DNA of 64,000 bases. Origin: Metopolophium dirhodum. Taxonomy: Eukaryota; Arthropoda; Insecta; Hemiptera; Aphididae. Location of the stretch: positions 33,880,241 through 33,944,240 of the forward strand of contig NC_083565.1 of assembly GCF_019925205.1 (NCBI RefSeq). The letters run 5' to 3'. The position numbers and the translations under genes were made by a program. Below are positions 46,562-58,055 of this stretch, in pieces (position 1 is the stretch's first letter; the number at the start of each line of letters is the position of its first letter). The notes beneath the pieces were generated by a model, which saw only the letters and a list, made by a program, of their open reading frames with translations, had not been told where the DNA came from and made no database searches.

Positions 46562-48366
46562 GTTTTTAGATTCTGAGTGAAGCGATAAATTGTCGCGGTC
46601 CTGTGAGGAGTCGCGAGGATGAGGTGGTACGGGGTCTTTTGACCACGTGAACAAAAAAAAAAACACAAAAAAAATATAAATACGAAACGACGGGTGTTGT
46701 TTATTTTGTAGCGTTTTTATGAGAGAAAACTTAAAAAAAACAAGCAACAGGCAACGGAGAAACAAAATTCTACGCAAGAACTGTAAAGGAAAAAAAAAAC
46801 AAAAAAAAGAGAACAACGGTGATGGGTGGTGCAACGGTCTCGGCCGCGGGTTGAACCTCTTTTCTCGGTCGTCGAAAAACTAGTGACATTACAATCCGGT
46901 TCACCCAACGGCCGGCCGACGGTTCACAGCGCGGGTGTCGCGCGCCGGCGTCGTCCGTCGTCGATTGGCGGTTTGTTTAAGAAGCGTAGCGCGGCTTTCC
47001 GCGTAAAAGGCTATTTGAATTCAAACAGCTATTACGCGGGACCGCGTCAAAATGTATTAATTTTACAATGAAGTGTGTTTTTTTTTTATTTTTTTTTTGT
47101 GTCTCATCACCTTTTAGGACAGTAAAAGTGCTTGGATTTTCTTGAACAGTAACTTTTCTGATAGGAAAGTAAATCTAGTTGGTACTTTGTGGGGTCAAAA
47201 GTAAAAATTTCCCAGTAGTTTTCAAAAGCGACATGCAAAACAAAAGAAAAATAAAGGAAAAACGGGAATTTTTACGCAAAATCTGTTTTTGGTGCAACTC
47301 TAAAACGAATGACCATGGGTACATGCAATTTTGACTGAATGTTTATATTAGCATTTTCTATACACCATAACATTTTCCAAATATGTTGACTTATTTTGAG
47401 CTGTTTACGGACATTTTCAGTTTTTTTTTCTACAAATATCAATACAATTTTATTTGTTGGGTAAAAAAGCTTGAAAATGTAATACAAGGCTCCTACTATA
47501 TTGTTACAATGACAATTGAAAAATATTCAAAATCCTTAGTCACAGTTTTTATTTATAAGCATTTAAAGTTCAAATATTGACAAAATACGAAAAAATCACG
47601 AAAATTATTAAATTATTTTGAGTTGAGAATTCATAAAAATTTTTCTTTTTCAATCTAAGATTTGAAAATGTAATACAAGATTATCCATAAGTTTATCTAC
47701 CTTTATCAAAAAAAAAAAAATGTCTACAAGAAAGTCAAATTACATTTTTTTGAGCCTTTGAAATTCATATTTTTACAACATTTGATACCTATTCACTCGA
47801 TTTCTCGTGTAACGATTTTCTTATTTTGTTGTAATTAAAAAACGTATGACTGTAGATACTTGAAAATTTTACTGAATGTCTGTATTAGCATTTTCTATAC
47901 ACGATAAAATTTTGAAAATAATTTGACTCATTGAGCTGTTCAAGGACATAGTCAGTTCTCAATTTTTTAGTTTTTTTTTCTATAAATATCAATAAAATTT
48001 TATTTGTTGGATAAAAAGTGTGAAAATTTAATATAAGGCTCCTGACATATCGTTCTAATAGCAGTTGAAAAATATTAAAAATACATAGGCACAATTATTT
48101 TTTATAAGCATTTAAAGTTCAGATTTTGACAAAATTTATCAAATTTAGGTTAATAGGTTATATATAAATTACTTTATTCACAATAATATCATCAAATATA
48201 CTTAGTACTTAATATCATAGGCTGACTAACCGTTTTCGCTCAGAATTGTTTTTCTTATACAATGATATTTTATCGTTGAATTCAAATTTACACCAACCAT
48301 TACAGTTACCAACTTGTAACCTACTGTACAGCAGAGCGACATCCACTTACCCACCTTTTTTTTTAT
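46562..48366 (+). repeat. Near-complete copy of the common ATTCTGAGCGAA repeat
   Basis: The copy starts GTTTTTAGATTCTGAGTGAAGCG and runs to CAGCAGAGCGACATCCACTTA and a poly-T. Near its left end it has ATTCTGAGTGAA, and near its right end (48238-48249) the inverted partner TTCGCTCAGAAT, so the family has subterminal inverted repeats. The interior has no coding frame. It contains the nested insertion at 46591-47049 and itself sits inside the Polinton-type remnant. At least nine partial copies are seen in this window in both orientations. Confidence 0.8.
46591..47049 (+). mobile_element. Solo-LTR-like insertion nested in the common repeat, 459 bp
   Basis: A GC-rich block interrupts the common repeat between GCGATAAAT and GTATTAATTTTAC, which are contiguous in the other copies. 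It begins TGTCGCGGTCC and ends GGACCGCGTCA (TG...CA with an 11-bp imperfect inverted repeat). AAAT is duplicated on both sides (46587-46590 and 47050-47053). A TATA-like AATATAAATACG lies near 46674. A solo LTR fits best; a small inverted-repeat transposon is the alternative. Open frames in it have no known domain. Confidence 0.7.
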
Positions 48367-48438
48367 GAACTTCTTGTAATTTTTAATTTGGTTTTATTTA
48401 ATTTAAAATAATACATTTTATTATATAATATATTTAAT

Positions 48439-48968
48439 TTAACTCATTCCAAAATATAGTTTTCCTTTCATTGCATATGTAGTTAAAATAGCTAGACATT
48501 TCTCATTCATAGAACTATGTGGATCATTCCATATTTCCATTGCTTTTTGTTCTGAAATTTTATCAGCAGTATGTCTTGTTTTAAAGTTTTTATAAACAAA
48601 TCATGTTCTTTTGCAAGCTTTGTCTAATTTGTTGATTTGTTTTTTTATTTTTATCTAATTTGTAAATGGTCCTACAAAATTATATCCAGTCCAATGCATT
48701 CTCATAAAAATTAACTATTCAAAAGATCATTAACAAACTCTGATCCTTTTACAATTTTCTTTGGTAAATATGAAACATATTATAATAAATATACAGCCCC
48801 CTTTTCAGGAATGTCAATTAAGTTTCCCATGTTTGTGTTACCAAGTTTTTCATTGTGAAAACTATTATTTCCCACTCTTTCTTCTGTGGCCGAAAAATAT
48901 AATCTTTCTATTAATAGTTTTATATTATAAATACAATAGAATTCACTACGATCATTTATATATTTCAT
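48439..48968 (-). pseudogene. Polinton-type phospholipase-A2-like protein, frameshifted
   Basis: The N-terminal part is open (48968-48780, with TEERVGNNSFHNEKLG). After a stop, the PLA2-like region follows in shifting frames: YNFVGPFT as the calcium-loop block, NKLDKA and KEHDLF as the catalytic HD block, then RHTADKIS and a C-terminal block ending KLYFGMS. The order is that of the Phospholip_A2_4 domain found in parvovirus VP1 and in Polinton-type elements of insects, where it is thought to help membrane passage of particles. At least three frame changes and several stops make it a relic. Because ATPase and protease relics are next to it, a Polinton origin is more likely than a parvoviral one. 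Confidence 0.6.
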
Positions 48969-49189
48969 TAACCATCTTTTTTATTTTTTTTGAAATTGTT
49001 GAAATCTAGTTACTGTGCCGGAAGCAGGACCATGATATGAGGTAGAATTTCAGGTTGTTTAATAAATGTAGACTCGATTGAAAGTTAAAGTTTGTGTTTT
49101 AAGTAAACATTCTTGTTTTTCCTAAAATATTTTTTTCCCTTACACATGATAACTACCGGGAGCTTTAAATGTGATTTTCAAATGCACCA

Positions 49190-49345
49190 GCTAGAACACT
49201 TTCCCATCCGAAAAGATACTGAAGGTAAAATTCAAAATTGATTTCGACTTCTATAAGTATCGTATACGCATAAGACACAAAAAAAAAAAAAAAACACATC
49301 ATCGTAAAATCAATATTTTATTCATCGATCCGCTCAGAATCTAAA
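49190..49345 (-). repeat. Left end of the common repeat, reverse orientation
   Basis: The order TTTCCCATCCGAAAAGATAC, poly-A, ACACATCATCGTAAAATCAAT, CCGCTCAGAATCTAAAAT is the reverse of the left end at 46562-47180 without the nested LTR. Confidence 0.75.
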
Positions 49346-49714
49346 ATTAAAGTTAAATAAATTACACTTTTAACTTTTCAATTAATTTTGTGCTAGAAAG
49401 AATCACCGAATCTAACATTTTGTATTTCTATCCAATTCGCCTAATTATCCCTGAACTTGATAATAGTAACTTTACTATGGTCCGCATTTAATTCCATTTA
49501 CCATTTTCATTGAGATGATAGAAGGATAACTGAAATTAAATATTTTCATTTTAAGAACATTTTACGTGCCTAATTGAATTATTGCTTAGTTTTCCTACTT
49601 AGTGCGGTACTTATTTTCGGCTTTTATAAGTTTTTATTTGATTAATATTCAATATTGATTATTGAAAATTACCAACTAGCATATTGTATTTGTTTAAAAT
49701 CCTTAATAGTAAAA

Positions 49715-50100
49715 AAAACGGGTAAGTGGATGTCGCTCTGCTGTACAGCAGGTTACAAGTGTGTCAATGTAATGGATGGTGTTAAATTTGAATTCAATGA
49801 TATAATATCATTGTATAAGATAAACAACTCTGAGCGAAGACGATCAGTCAGCCTATGATATTACTAAGTATATTTGATGATATTATTGTGAATGAAGTAA
49901 CCTATAAACGTTTATTATTAACCTAATATATATAACCTATTTATGTGGAACCTTGTTTTACATTTTCAATCCTTAGATATAAAAGTTGAACATTTTCTAA
50001 ATTTTTAAATACAAAATAATTATTAATTTTTGTTAAAATTCGAATTTTAAATGCTTTATACACTTTTACTCACTGGCGATTATAATCTACCATATTTTAT
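49715..50100 (-). repeat. Right end of the common repeat, reverse orientation
   Basis: The sequence begins GGGTAAGTGGATGTCGCTCTG and CTGTACAGCAGGTTACAAG and continues with AACTCTGAGCGAAGACG. It is the reverse complement of 48100-48366. Together with 49190-49345 it brackets about 370 bp of other DNA, so it may be one internally rearranged copy. Confidence 0.75.
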
Positions 50101-52930
50101 TTCATAGTAAAATGCTATCATTTACATGGCCTATGCTTCCGCTCAAAATCTATCTCTGAATACACATCAATTCCTGAACGAATTGCTCTCCATGGGTTCT
50201 CCAACATTATTATATATTTAACTGCCACAACTCACTTCTTGACTTCGTCTTCTCAAATTTTGGCTGCATAACTGTAAGCCAAGCTCTTGCCACAGCCGTC
50301 ACGGCTGACATTACCACCTTCCGCTCTCTCTCATATTCAATCATCCCACTAATGCATATCACTCCACTCCTCTAAAATAATTTTATAATTTTAACAAAGC
50401 AGATTACCAACATATCACTAATTTCCTTAGTTCTTTCAATTGGAAACTTACCTTTCTATCATACTCCTTGACGATACCATGTCAGTCTTCCTTGACGCTC
50501 TTCACTCTTCAATTTTATCCTTCGTTCCTAAAATGTCTTTTCGCCCATCCACCTTTCCTCAATGGTTTACTTCTGGGCTCAAAGAGTATTTGCTAAGTCT
50601 TGCGCTAATACCAAATTCGTATCATGAATGAAAGGGTCCAACTAAAATGTGTCCGTCACACTGCTTATAAATTACATGTACCCTGACCGCCTCACGTGAT
50701 TACACCCCTATCCAATCTCCTTTTTTTTAGAAATTTTAGCAGATCGTCGTCACTAGGCAAATTTATCCTTCTTTTCTAATCTCCTTTCCTCTATAATTGA
50801 CTGCCCAGAACTACTATCTCGTATTTCTTTCAATGTCCCCTCCCGTCGTACACACTCTTTTGTTCCATTTCATATTCCAATCTCATCATCAAACTACTAT
50901 CTCTACTCTCCAATTATTCGCCCTATGCGGATTTCCAATAACGACCCCTCTTTTTCCCTTTAATATTTGAGCCAAGTTTCCTTAATGCATTTTATTTTTA
51001 TTTTTATTTGCTTTTGCTTTATCGTATTTACTATCATTACTTAAATTGTATTGCATTCAGTTATTAATATATTTGAACTTATTATTAAGTCATTCAAAAT
51101 ATCTTTATATACTTCATATAAGTAGTCCCGAGCCCGGCATAAGTTCCTTTCAAAGAAATGTTATGATAACTACATCAAACAAGTTGAAACGTCTTTTTGT
51201 AACAATCCCAAATCTTTTTGGGATTTTGTGCGAAAAAATAAAAAAACGTTCCAACTTGCCTACTGCTGTCAATTTGAATGGTATTTCCAGTACCGATAGA
51301 AATACTATTTGCGAGCTTTTTTCTAAACATTTTAGTTCCATTTTTTCCCCATTAAGCTTAAATGTTGATTCCTGTGGTCCAGCTGGATTACCATACGATA
51401 TTCCTTCTTCGTGTAATATTAGTCTAACTGATGTCGAGTCAAGCCTAGTCAACCTACTTCTTACTAAATCGGTCGGTTCGGATGGGCTCTCAGGTTTTTT
51501 TTATTTTTAACCTTAGGTCTGTTTTGTGTTTTACACTATTTCTTATTTATAGTAAATCATTGTCTGAAGGTGTCTTTCCTGATATTTGGAAGATCAGTTC
51601 GGTTACTCCGATATTTAAGTTAGTATGTCATAAATTACAGGCCAATCAGTATTATCACTCACCTTGCCAAACTTCTTGAATCATTAGTTTTGAAGTCCAT
51701 ACATAAAATTAAAGCCCATTAATAAAATTATTTTCCATGAACAACACGGTTTTCGCCCTGGGCGTTCTGTTACAACTTGTAATTTAAGTTTTACAGAGTA
51801 CATTTTTGAGGCCTTCAGTAAGCATTCACAGGTTGATTCCGTTTATTTGGACTTCGCAAAGGCCTTCGAACCATCGTACATTGTTGAGCGTTCTGTTAAA
51901 TCTTGGCTTTGATGAGCCTCTATTATCGTGGTTCAGTTCCTATTTGTCTGAGAGGAGACAGGTTGTCAAGATCAATAACCTCTGGTGTACCTCGAGGTGG
52001 GCATCACCCGTTCTTTTTGCACTCTTTGTTAATGGCATCAAATATGTGATACAGCACAGCGAACTTCTGTTGTTCGCTGATGAAATTAAACTTTTTCTCC
52101 GTATTGGAACCGCTGATGATTGTACACTCTTACAACATGATCTTGATTGTGTCGCTCATTGGGCCCGGGGACTAGGGGACTTGGAGCTTAGTATCCCTAA
52201 ATGTCATATCATAACCTACACTCGTTCCAATGAGCACGTCATGTTTACATACACTAAAGCAGCCAGGTGACTAGGTTATGGACCTTGGTATTACTTTTGA
52301 TCGATCGCTTACTTTTCGTACACATATTGAGAAAGTTAATTATAAGGCTTTGAAGCTTCTCGATTTTGTGAAAAGAATTTTAGCTGAATTTAAACTGTCC
52401 AGCTCTCTTAAGATGTTATATTCCTCTTTTGTTCAGTCTGTGTTGGAGAATGGGGTAATTATTTGGGATCCGTGAATATTCGATGGTAGTAGTCAACTGG
52501 AAAGAGTTCAGCGTAAATTTTTGAAATTTGCCGCTTTCGAATTACGCATTGAGTGCGCACCTCACGAGTACTAAACTTATAAATGGTGAAGTCGATTCCC
52601 TTGCCCTCATATATAAGCTTGATTTCAGGGTTCCAATTTTTTATTCCAGATATGCTTTCCTTTCCCAATTCCTTTTATTCGCTGTAACTATCTAACAAAT
52701 CGTCGTATTGTCCGTTTGATGGAACTGGCCAATGAGGACCCACTATTCCTTAGTACTTAGCATTAAATTATTGTCTGTTTGTTTTTTATATTTTTATATT
52801 TGTAATTTTTGTAAATTTGTGGAACTTTCTCTTAGTTATTATGTATACTATACAATGTAAATGAGCACGTCCCCTATTCAATAAATATTGTTTTGGGCCC
52901 CGGCCTGTATAGTGAAATAAATAATTAAAA
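50100..52930 (+). mobile_element. Jockey-type non-LTR retrotransposon, 5'-truncated and inactive
   Basis: The plus strand shows, through many frame changes, the end of an endonuclease domain (THNSLLDFVFSNFG, 50230-50270), a linker (LHSSILSFVPKMSFRP), then the reverse transcriptase. Recognisable are VGSDGLSGFF, FPDIWKISSVTPIFK, HGFRPGRSVTTCNLSF, VYLDFAKAFE, FNLGFDEPLLSWFSSYL-like, LLLFADEIKLF and LGITFDRSLTFRTHIEKV. The catalytic FADD box reads FADE, and multiple stops are present. The 3' region ends near an AAATAAATAATTAAAAATAAA tail. Its normal role would be target-primed reverse transcription of its own RNA. Confidence 0.82.
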
Positions 52931-53929
52931 ATAAATTATACTAATCTAAACTATTTAAAACGTTATATTAATACGTATATAGGAGATCAAACAATCCTAC
53001 GAAAAGTAGGTACTCCAGTCACTTAAGTTAACGTAAATAACGCGATACATAAACTAAAAAATCTATTTAATCTTAATGAGAATATTATTTTTTATTTATT
53101 TTAAAAAATGATTGGGTTGGAAATATAAATCGAATAATTTGTGCGCATTATTTATTGGTTGATATTTATAAGCAAACAGGAACTTTAATTAATAAAAAGG
53201 TCGTGACTAGTGCACTAGTGCACATAACATAGTGTTCTAAACGACCATCCGCAAAATAATTATGTACCGATCCTTGGCGCACAACGCCATCTCTTGTATA
53301 TTTTTCACTTTTACCAGAATGGCCTCTTAATAAATTTATTTATAAATTATTTATAATCCACGCTACTATGTCTTGGGAAATTATAAACTCAAATTTTTTT
53401 TATGCTGGCAATAAAATGTTAAATTCTTTCTTTTTCTAAAGTTTTGACCACTTATAGAGTACACAGTGTACATTTTTGATCCAGTTTTTCAGACAGTGGT
53501 ATCTTTCCAAACTTTTCCATTCGAATCCGTCTATTTCTCTTACAACCTAAATGGAATCCTTTTAAATTACACAGTTATAAAAAATATCCTTCCATGACAA
53601 ATAAATTACTTTAATGTAATTTATTTTTCAGTTAATGGTAGACAAACTGTTGACGACTCAGTATTATATTTTTGAATATATTTTATATAATAAAATATTT
53701 ATGAATTCTTCTTCAAAATAATTTTTTTTTAAGTTTCATTCATAATCACTTGTAAGCAGCTTTATAATAAATTCTCAAGTTTTTATTAAAACTGAGCAAA
53801 TTATTTTTTAATGATAAAAAACTAATAAAAAAAGTGATATGCCTAAAATAAATAGCTCTAAAACATTTATAACATTTTGTATTCTAAGACATTACTAATT
53901 ATTTCATATTTACGAAATCCATTTAGTCA

Positions 53930-54180
53930 AAAACTGGTTTTTTCGTAAAAATTCCCGGTTTTCCTAAATTTTTTTCTTGGTCTTATCGAAATACAAGAAA
54001 TTTTAATTTGTTACACCTCAAAAGTAACAAATAACCATTAGATTCACATTGACACCAAAAAATATAATGAAGTTCATAGATTAACATTATTTTGACTACT
54101 TATCGTGTAAAAATATACAAACAATTATTCTATAAATATTATAAAATGATGTATACATATTATCAAAATATAAAAGTTTC
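53930..54180 (-). repeat. Common repeat fragment near the intron end
   Basis: The words AAACTGGTTTTTTCGTAAAA, ATTCCCGGTTTTCC and TTATCGTGTAAAAATATAC follow the reverse order of the internal part of the common repeat. Confidence 0.5.
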
Positions 54181-54354
54181 TGTCCACGAGTAAATTTGGT
54201 ATAATGTTTTGAAAAACATACTATAAAAACTGGGGGTCATGAGGTATACCTTAAATTTATTATTAAAATCTACATAATATTATGTTGTTATATTTATTTT
54301 CCTTTATTTGATAAAGGTTAACATATTTTTAAAATTATTATTTTATTTTTTTAG

Positions 54355-55789
54355 AACTCAAACTGAAGATAATGTTATAACTGATATAAAAGAGGAAATA
54401 ATTGTGATTGACATTGCTGAATTTAAAGGTTCAGTAATTGTCAACCAAAGCAAATCCTTAGAACACATAAATCATATGCAATCGGATTTGACATCAAACA
54501 ACGATAAAAGGACACATACTGGTGTGAAGAAGCATACATGTGATAGCTGTGATAAAGCTTTTTATCGCAAAGAAAATTTGATAAGACATTTAAGGACACA
54601 TAATGGTAAAAAGCCATATAATTGTGAAATCTGTGATAAAGCATTTACTCAAAAATCAAATTTGACGTTTCATTCAAGAATACATACCGGTGAAATGCCA
54701 TATAACTGTGAAATCTGCGATAAAGCATTTTCTCGAAAATCCTATTTAACGAAACATTCAAGGATACATACCGGTGTAAAGCCATGCAAATGTAAAATCT
54801 GTTATAAAGCTTTTGCTCGCAATGATAATTTAATAACACATTTAAGGACACATACGGGTGAAAAGCCATTTCAATGTGAAATCTGTGATAAAGAATTTTC
54901 TCAAAAATCCTATTTAACGAAACATTCAAGGACACATACCGGTGTAAAGCCATGCAAATGTAAAATCTGTGATAAAGCTTTTGCTCGCAATGATAATTTG
55001 ATGAATCATTTAAGGTCACATACCGGTGAAACGCCATATAAATGTGAAATCTGTGATAAAGCATTTTCTCGAAAACCATATTTAACGATTCATTTAAGGA
55101 CACATGCCGGTGAAAAGCCATGCAAATGTGAAATCTGTGATAAAGCATTTTCTCCCATAGAAAATTTGATAAGACATTTAAGGACACATAATGGTGAAAA
55201 GCCATATAAATGTGAAATCTGTGATAAAGCATTTTCTCGCAAAGAAAATTTGATAAGACATTTAAGGACACATAATGGTGAAAAGCCATATAAATGTGAA
55301 ATCTGTGATAAAGCCTTTTCTCAAAAATCAAGTTTGACAACTCATTTAAGAATACATACCGGTGAGATGCCACATAACTGTAAAATCTGTGATAAAGCCT
55401 TTTCTCAAAAATCAAGTTTGACGACTCATTCAATGACACATACCGGTGTAAAGTCATGCAAATGTAAAATCTGTGATAAAGCTTTTGCTCGCAATGATCA
55501 TTTAATAATACATTTAAGGACACATACCGGTGAAACGCCATATAAATGTAAAATCTGTGATACAGCCTTTTCTCACAAAAACAATTTGATAAAGCATATT
55601 ATAATGACGCATAACGAAAAAAATCAGTATCAATGTGAAGTCTGTGATAAAGATTTTTCTCACAAACCAACTTTGATAAAGCATATAAGGTCGCATAACG
55701 GAATAAAGCGGTATCAATGTGAAATATGTGATAAGACTTTTAAAAGGATAACTAATTTAAAAAGCCATATTATGACACTTCATTTCTAA
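54355..55789 (+). CDS. C2H2 zinc-finger protein, last exon with 15 fingers
   Basis: After the acceptor TTTTTTTAG (54354) the exon completes a split codon and reads TQTEDNVITDIKEE, an acidic linker of about 55 residues. It then encodes 15 C2H2 fingers to the stop at 55787-55789. Each is of the form C-x2-C-x12-H-x3/4-H with TGEKP-like linkers (variants TGVKP, NGEKP, TGEMP). Fingers 4, 6 and 12 share the word ARNDNL/ARNDHL, fingers 1, 8 and 9 share ENLIRHLRTH, and fingers 10-11 share SQKSSLTTH, so the array grew by duplication of 84-bp units. The last fingers (13-15) are more diverged. With the two upstream exons the product has about 539 residues. It is most likely a nuclear DNA-binding transcription factor; the target is unknown. 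No stops or frameshifts. Such tandem ZF genes are a large, fast-evolving family in aphids. Confidence 0.92.
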
Positions 55790-56685
55790 TATACGAAAAT
55801 GCTGATCAACTAGTTTAATTTTTAAATTTTTTAAATAGTTTGTTTTATCTAATTTATTATTGCTTAAAAAGTTATTCACTCTTGAATCCACTGGTTATTG
55901 TTTTTTAATTCCTGTAGTTATAATTTTATTTCTTCCCTTTAAGGGGGTCAGAGTGGGTGCGTTTTTTTGTACAAAAACTTGTCTTACAGGAAAAGCTCTC
56001 ACGGCCTGTAAAATAGTCAGATTTTGTAAATTTTGACTATTTTGACTAAATTACTAGTTTTCCGAAAATGTAGGTGGGGATACAAATTTTTTTTTGGGTT
56101 TCCCATCGGTACAAGAAAGATCTGACGTTAATTGTGTTTTTTTACTATTTTTTTTGGCTTCTTTTAAAGAGTCTGAAATATCGTCCCCCCCGATCATGAT
56201 ACAAAGTTTTTTATTTATTGGTAATACTGCTACATAAGGTTACACCACAGCTGTCTCAATCAACATTCGCCAAACATCCTGCACCAGCACCTACGCAATG
56301 TGAGACGTAGATTATTCTAATATTTATAGGAAATTAAATAATTTATATGAAACAAAAAGGCACGATATATAAAAAGTATTTTCAATTATTAAAATAATAT
56401 TAAGGTTTACAATAAATATTTCTAGTCTGAAATATATAATAGTATATTATGTATAATAATAATACTAATTGAACAATACAATTGCAGTATTTTGTTTGAT
56501 GTAATACAAAATATATTGTGTACAAATATTTTATTATTATAATATGTTATATAAGTTCTATAATATAGTTCTATGTATATTATCATACCTATAGCTTTTT
56601 CAGTGTTTAATTTCCTCGCACTGTAGAAATCAAACAATCTAAAGCATTAGTTGCGGTACGCCTTTCAATGTGTTTATTTACATTT
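55790..56685. other. 3' flank of the zinc-finger gene
   Basis: The first ~130 bp hold several AT-rich stretches, but no clear AATAAA directly after the stop. A GC-richer stretch around 55940-56300 (AAGGGGGTCAGAGTGGGTGC, CCTGCACCAGCACCTACGC) looks like part of a dispersed element. No gene was recognised. Confidence 0.4.
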
Positions 56686-56689
56686 TTTA

Positions 56690-57405
56690 TATATTTTTTT
56701 GGCCATCCGCATTGACCATTTTTGTACCAATGGCAGGGTACTGCAGCCACACTATTATCAGAGTCCGAAGCACCGAAGGAAGGAACAATTTGAGAACTGA
56801 CAACATCAAAATCAAGGGATGGGTGATAGCTGTCCTCGGGAACAACAAGGATATCCGATATTTTAATAACGATATTACGCGCATTGCTTAAGACTAAATC
56901 TAATAAGGTATCATAAGTATTTCTTATTTCATTCGATTGGAAGGAATTAAGAAAGGCAAATCATTCAGGGATACAAGAAATACGCGCATCTGAAATGGAA
57001 GAATAGATAGGCCCCATTTCATCATTTGACCACAGTACATTAGGAAAATCATCACAGACAATAAAGACACAACCATTATTATTCGAAACGATACTCTCAA
57101 GTTACGAAGTAAATGACTCATAAGTACTAACAGGCGAGATAGGAGGGAAGTAGACACCGCAGATAATATACGTGGTTGAGTTGAAATAAATTTTTAAGAA
57201 AACCCACTCAGCCACCATAAATTTAGAGACCCCTATTATGAACACTAGTAGCACTGGACCTATCACATATAAACACATTATAATTGATTAATCCTAGTTC
57301 ACTAGAAAAAATGCTATCATTGAGCCATGTTTCAGTAAGCATGACAAATATAGCTACATTAATATTCACGGTAGGAATCTTAGTTCGGAGACCACGCCAA
57401 TTTTG
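56690..57405 (-). pseudogene. LINE endonuclease (APE-type) fragment
   Basis: On the minus strand, in shifting frames, appear LTETWLNDSI (endonuclease motif with the catalytic Glu), YIICGVYFPP, STYESFTS, VCDDFPNVLW (where the family has GDFN), TLLDLVLSNA and PEDSYHPSL (the catalytic SDH-type block). These are the blocks of the N-terminal endonuclease of Jockey/CR1-type elements in their usual order. Stops and frameshifts show it is dead. The RT domain is missing; the minus strand ends near 56690 without it. Confidence 0.78.
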
Positions 57406-58055
57406 GTAAAAACAAGAAAATTTTTTATGAATTCTTAACTCAAAATAATTTGCTTATTTTCGTGATTTTTCGATATTTTACAATTTTTGAACTTTAAATG
57501 CTTATAAAAAAAAACTTTGATTAAGGATTTTTAATATTTTTCTAATATCAACGTAACAATATAGTAGGAGCCTTGTATTAAATTTTCAAGTTTTTTCACT
57601 TAACAAATAAAGTTTTATTGAAATTCATAAAATAAAAAAACAAATAAAATTGGAAACTGAAAATGTCCCTAAACAGTTCAAAATAAATCAAATTATTTTG
57701 AAAATTTTATCGTGTATGGAAAATGCAAATATAAACAACTAGTGGAAATTTCATGTATCTACGGTAATTTATTTTAAAGTTACACCAAAAACCAAAGTCA
57801 ATTTTGCGTAAAAATTCCAGTTTTTCCTTAATTTTTCTTTTGTTTTCTTGGCGCTTTTGAAAATTACTGGGAATTTTAAATTTTGACCTCCCCAAAGCAC
57901 CAACAATATTCATTTTCTAACTGAACAAGATACTGAAGTTGAAAATCGAAGCATTATTTCAACTACTTATCGTGTACACAGACACAAAAAAAATAAAGAA
58001 AAAACACACATAATTGTAAAATCAATACATTTATCGTTCCACACAGAATCTAAAA
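57400..58055 (-). repeat. Common ATTCTGAGCGAA repeat, reverse orientation
   Basis: Contains in reverse order TATAGTAGGAGCCTTGTATT, AACAGTTCAAAATAAATCAA, ATTTTATCGTGTATGGAAAA, AAAATTCCAGTTTTTCC, AAGATACTGAAGTTG and, at the end, GTTCCACACAGAATCTAAAA (the left end). It follows directly on the LINE endonuclease fragment. Confidence 0.75.

Larger units (their letters stand above)
42300..54354 (+). other. 12-kb intron of the zinc-finger gene, filled with mobile elements
   Basis: The donor GGGTAAGA at 42299/42300 and the acceptor TTTTTTTAG at 54354 match in phase. The intron holds a tandem repeat (43198-43439), a MULE relic, Polinton-type remnants, the common repeat with a nested LTR, a LINE, and part of the common repeat at 53930-54180. 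The stretches 42300-43190, 44120-45390, 49350-49710 and 52931-53925 show nothing recognisable beyond AT-rich DNA. Confidence 0.6.

Noticed and set aside
46559..47071. Several frames of 60-90 codons on both strands
   Set aside because: They lie in the nested LTR-like insertion and cross its edges into the repeat, so they cannot be one old gene.
48439..48968. Endogenous densovirus (parvovirus) capsid as source of the PLA2-like relic
   Set aside because: Neighbouring ATPase and protease relics fit a Polinton-type element better; no parvoviral NS gene seen.
54645..55541. Long 298-codon frame on the minus strand opposite the zinc fingers
   Set aside because: It is the antisense shadow of the finger array; its repeated LYHRFH... 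residues only mirror the 84-bp finger repeat.
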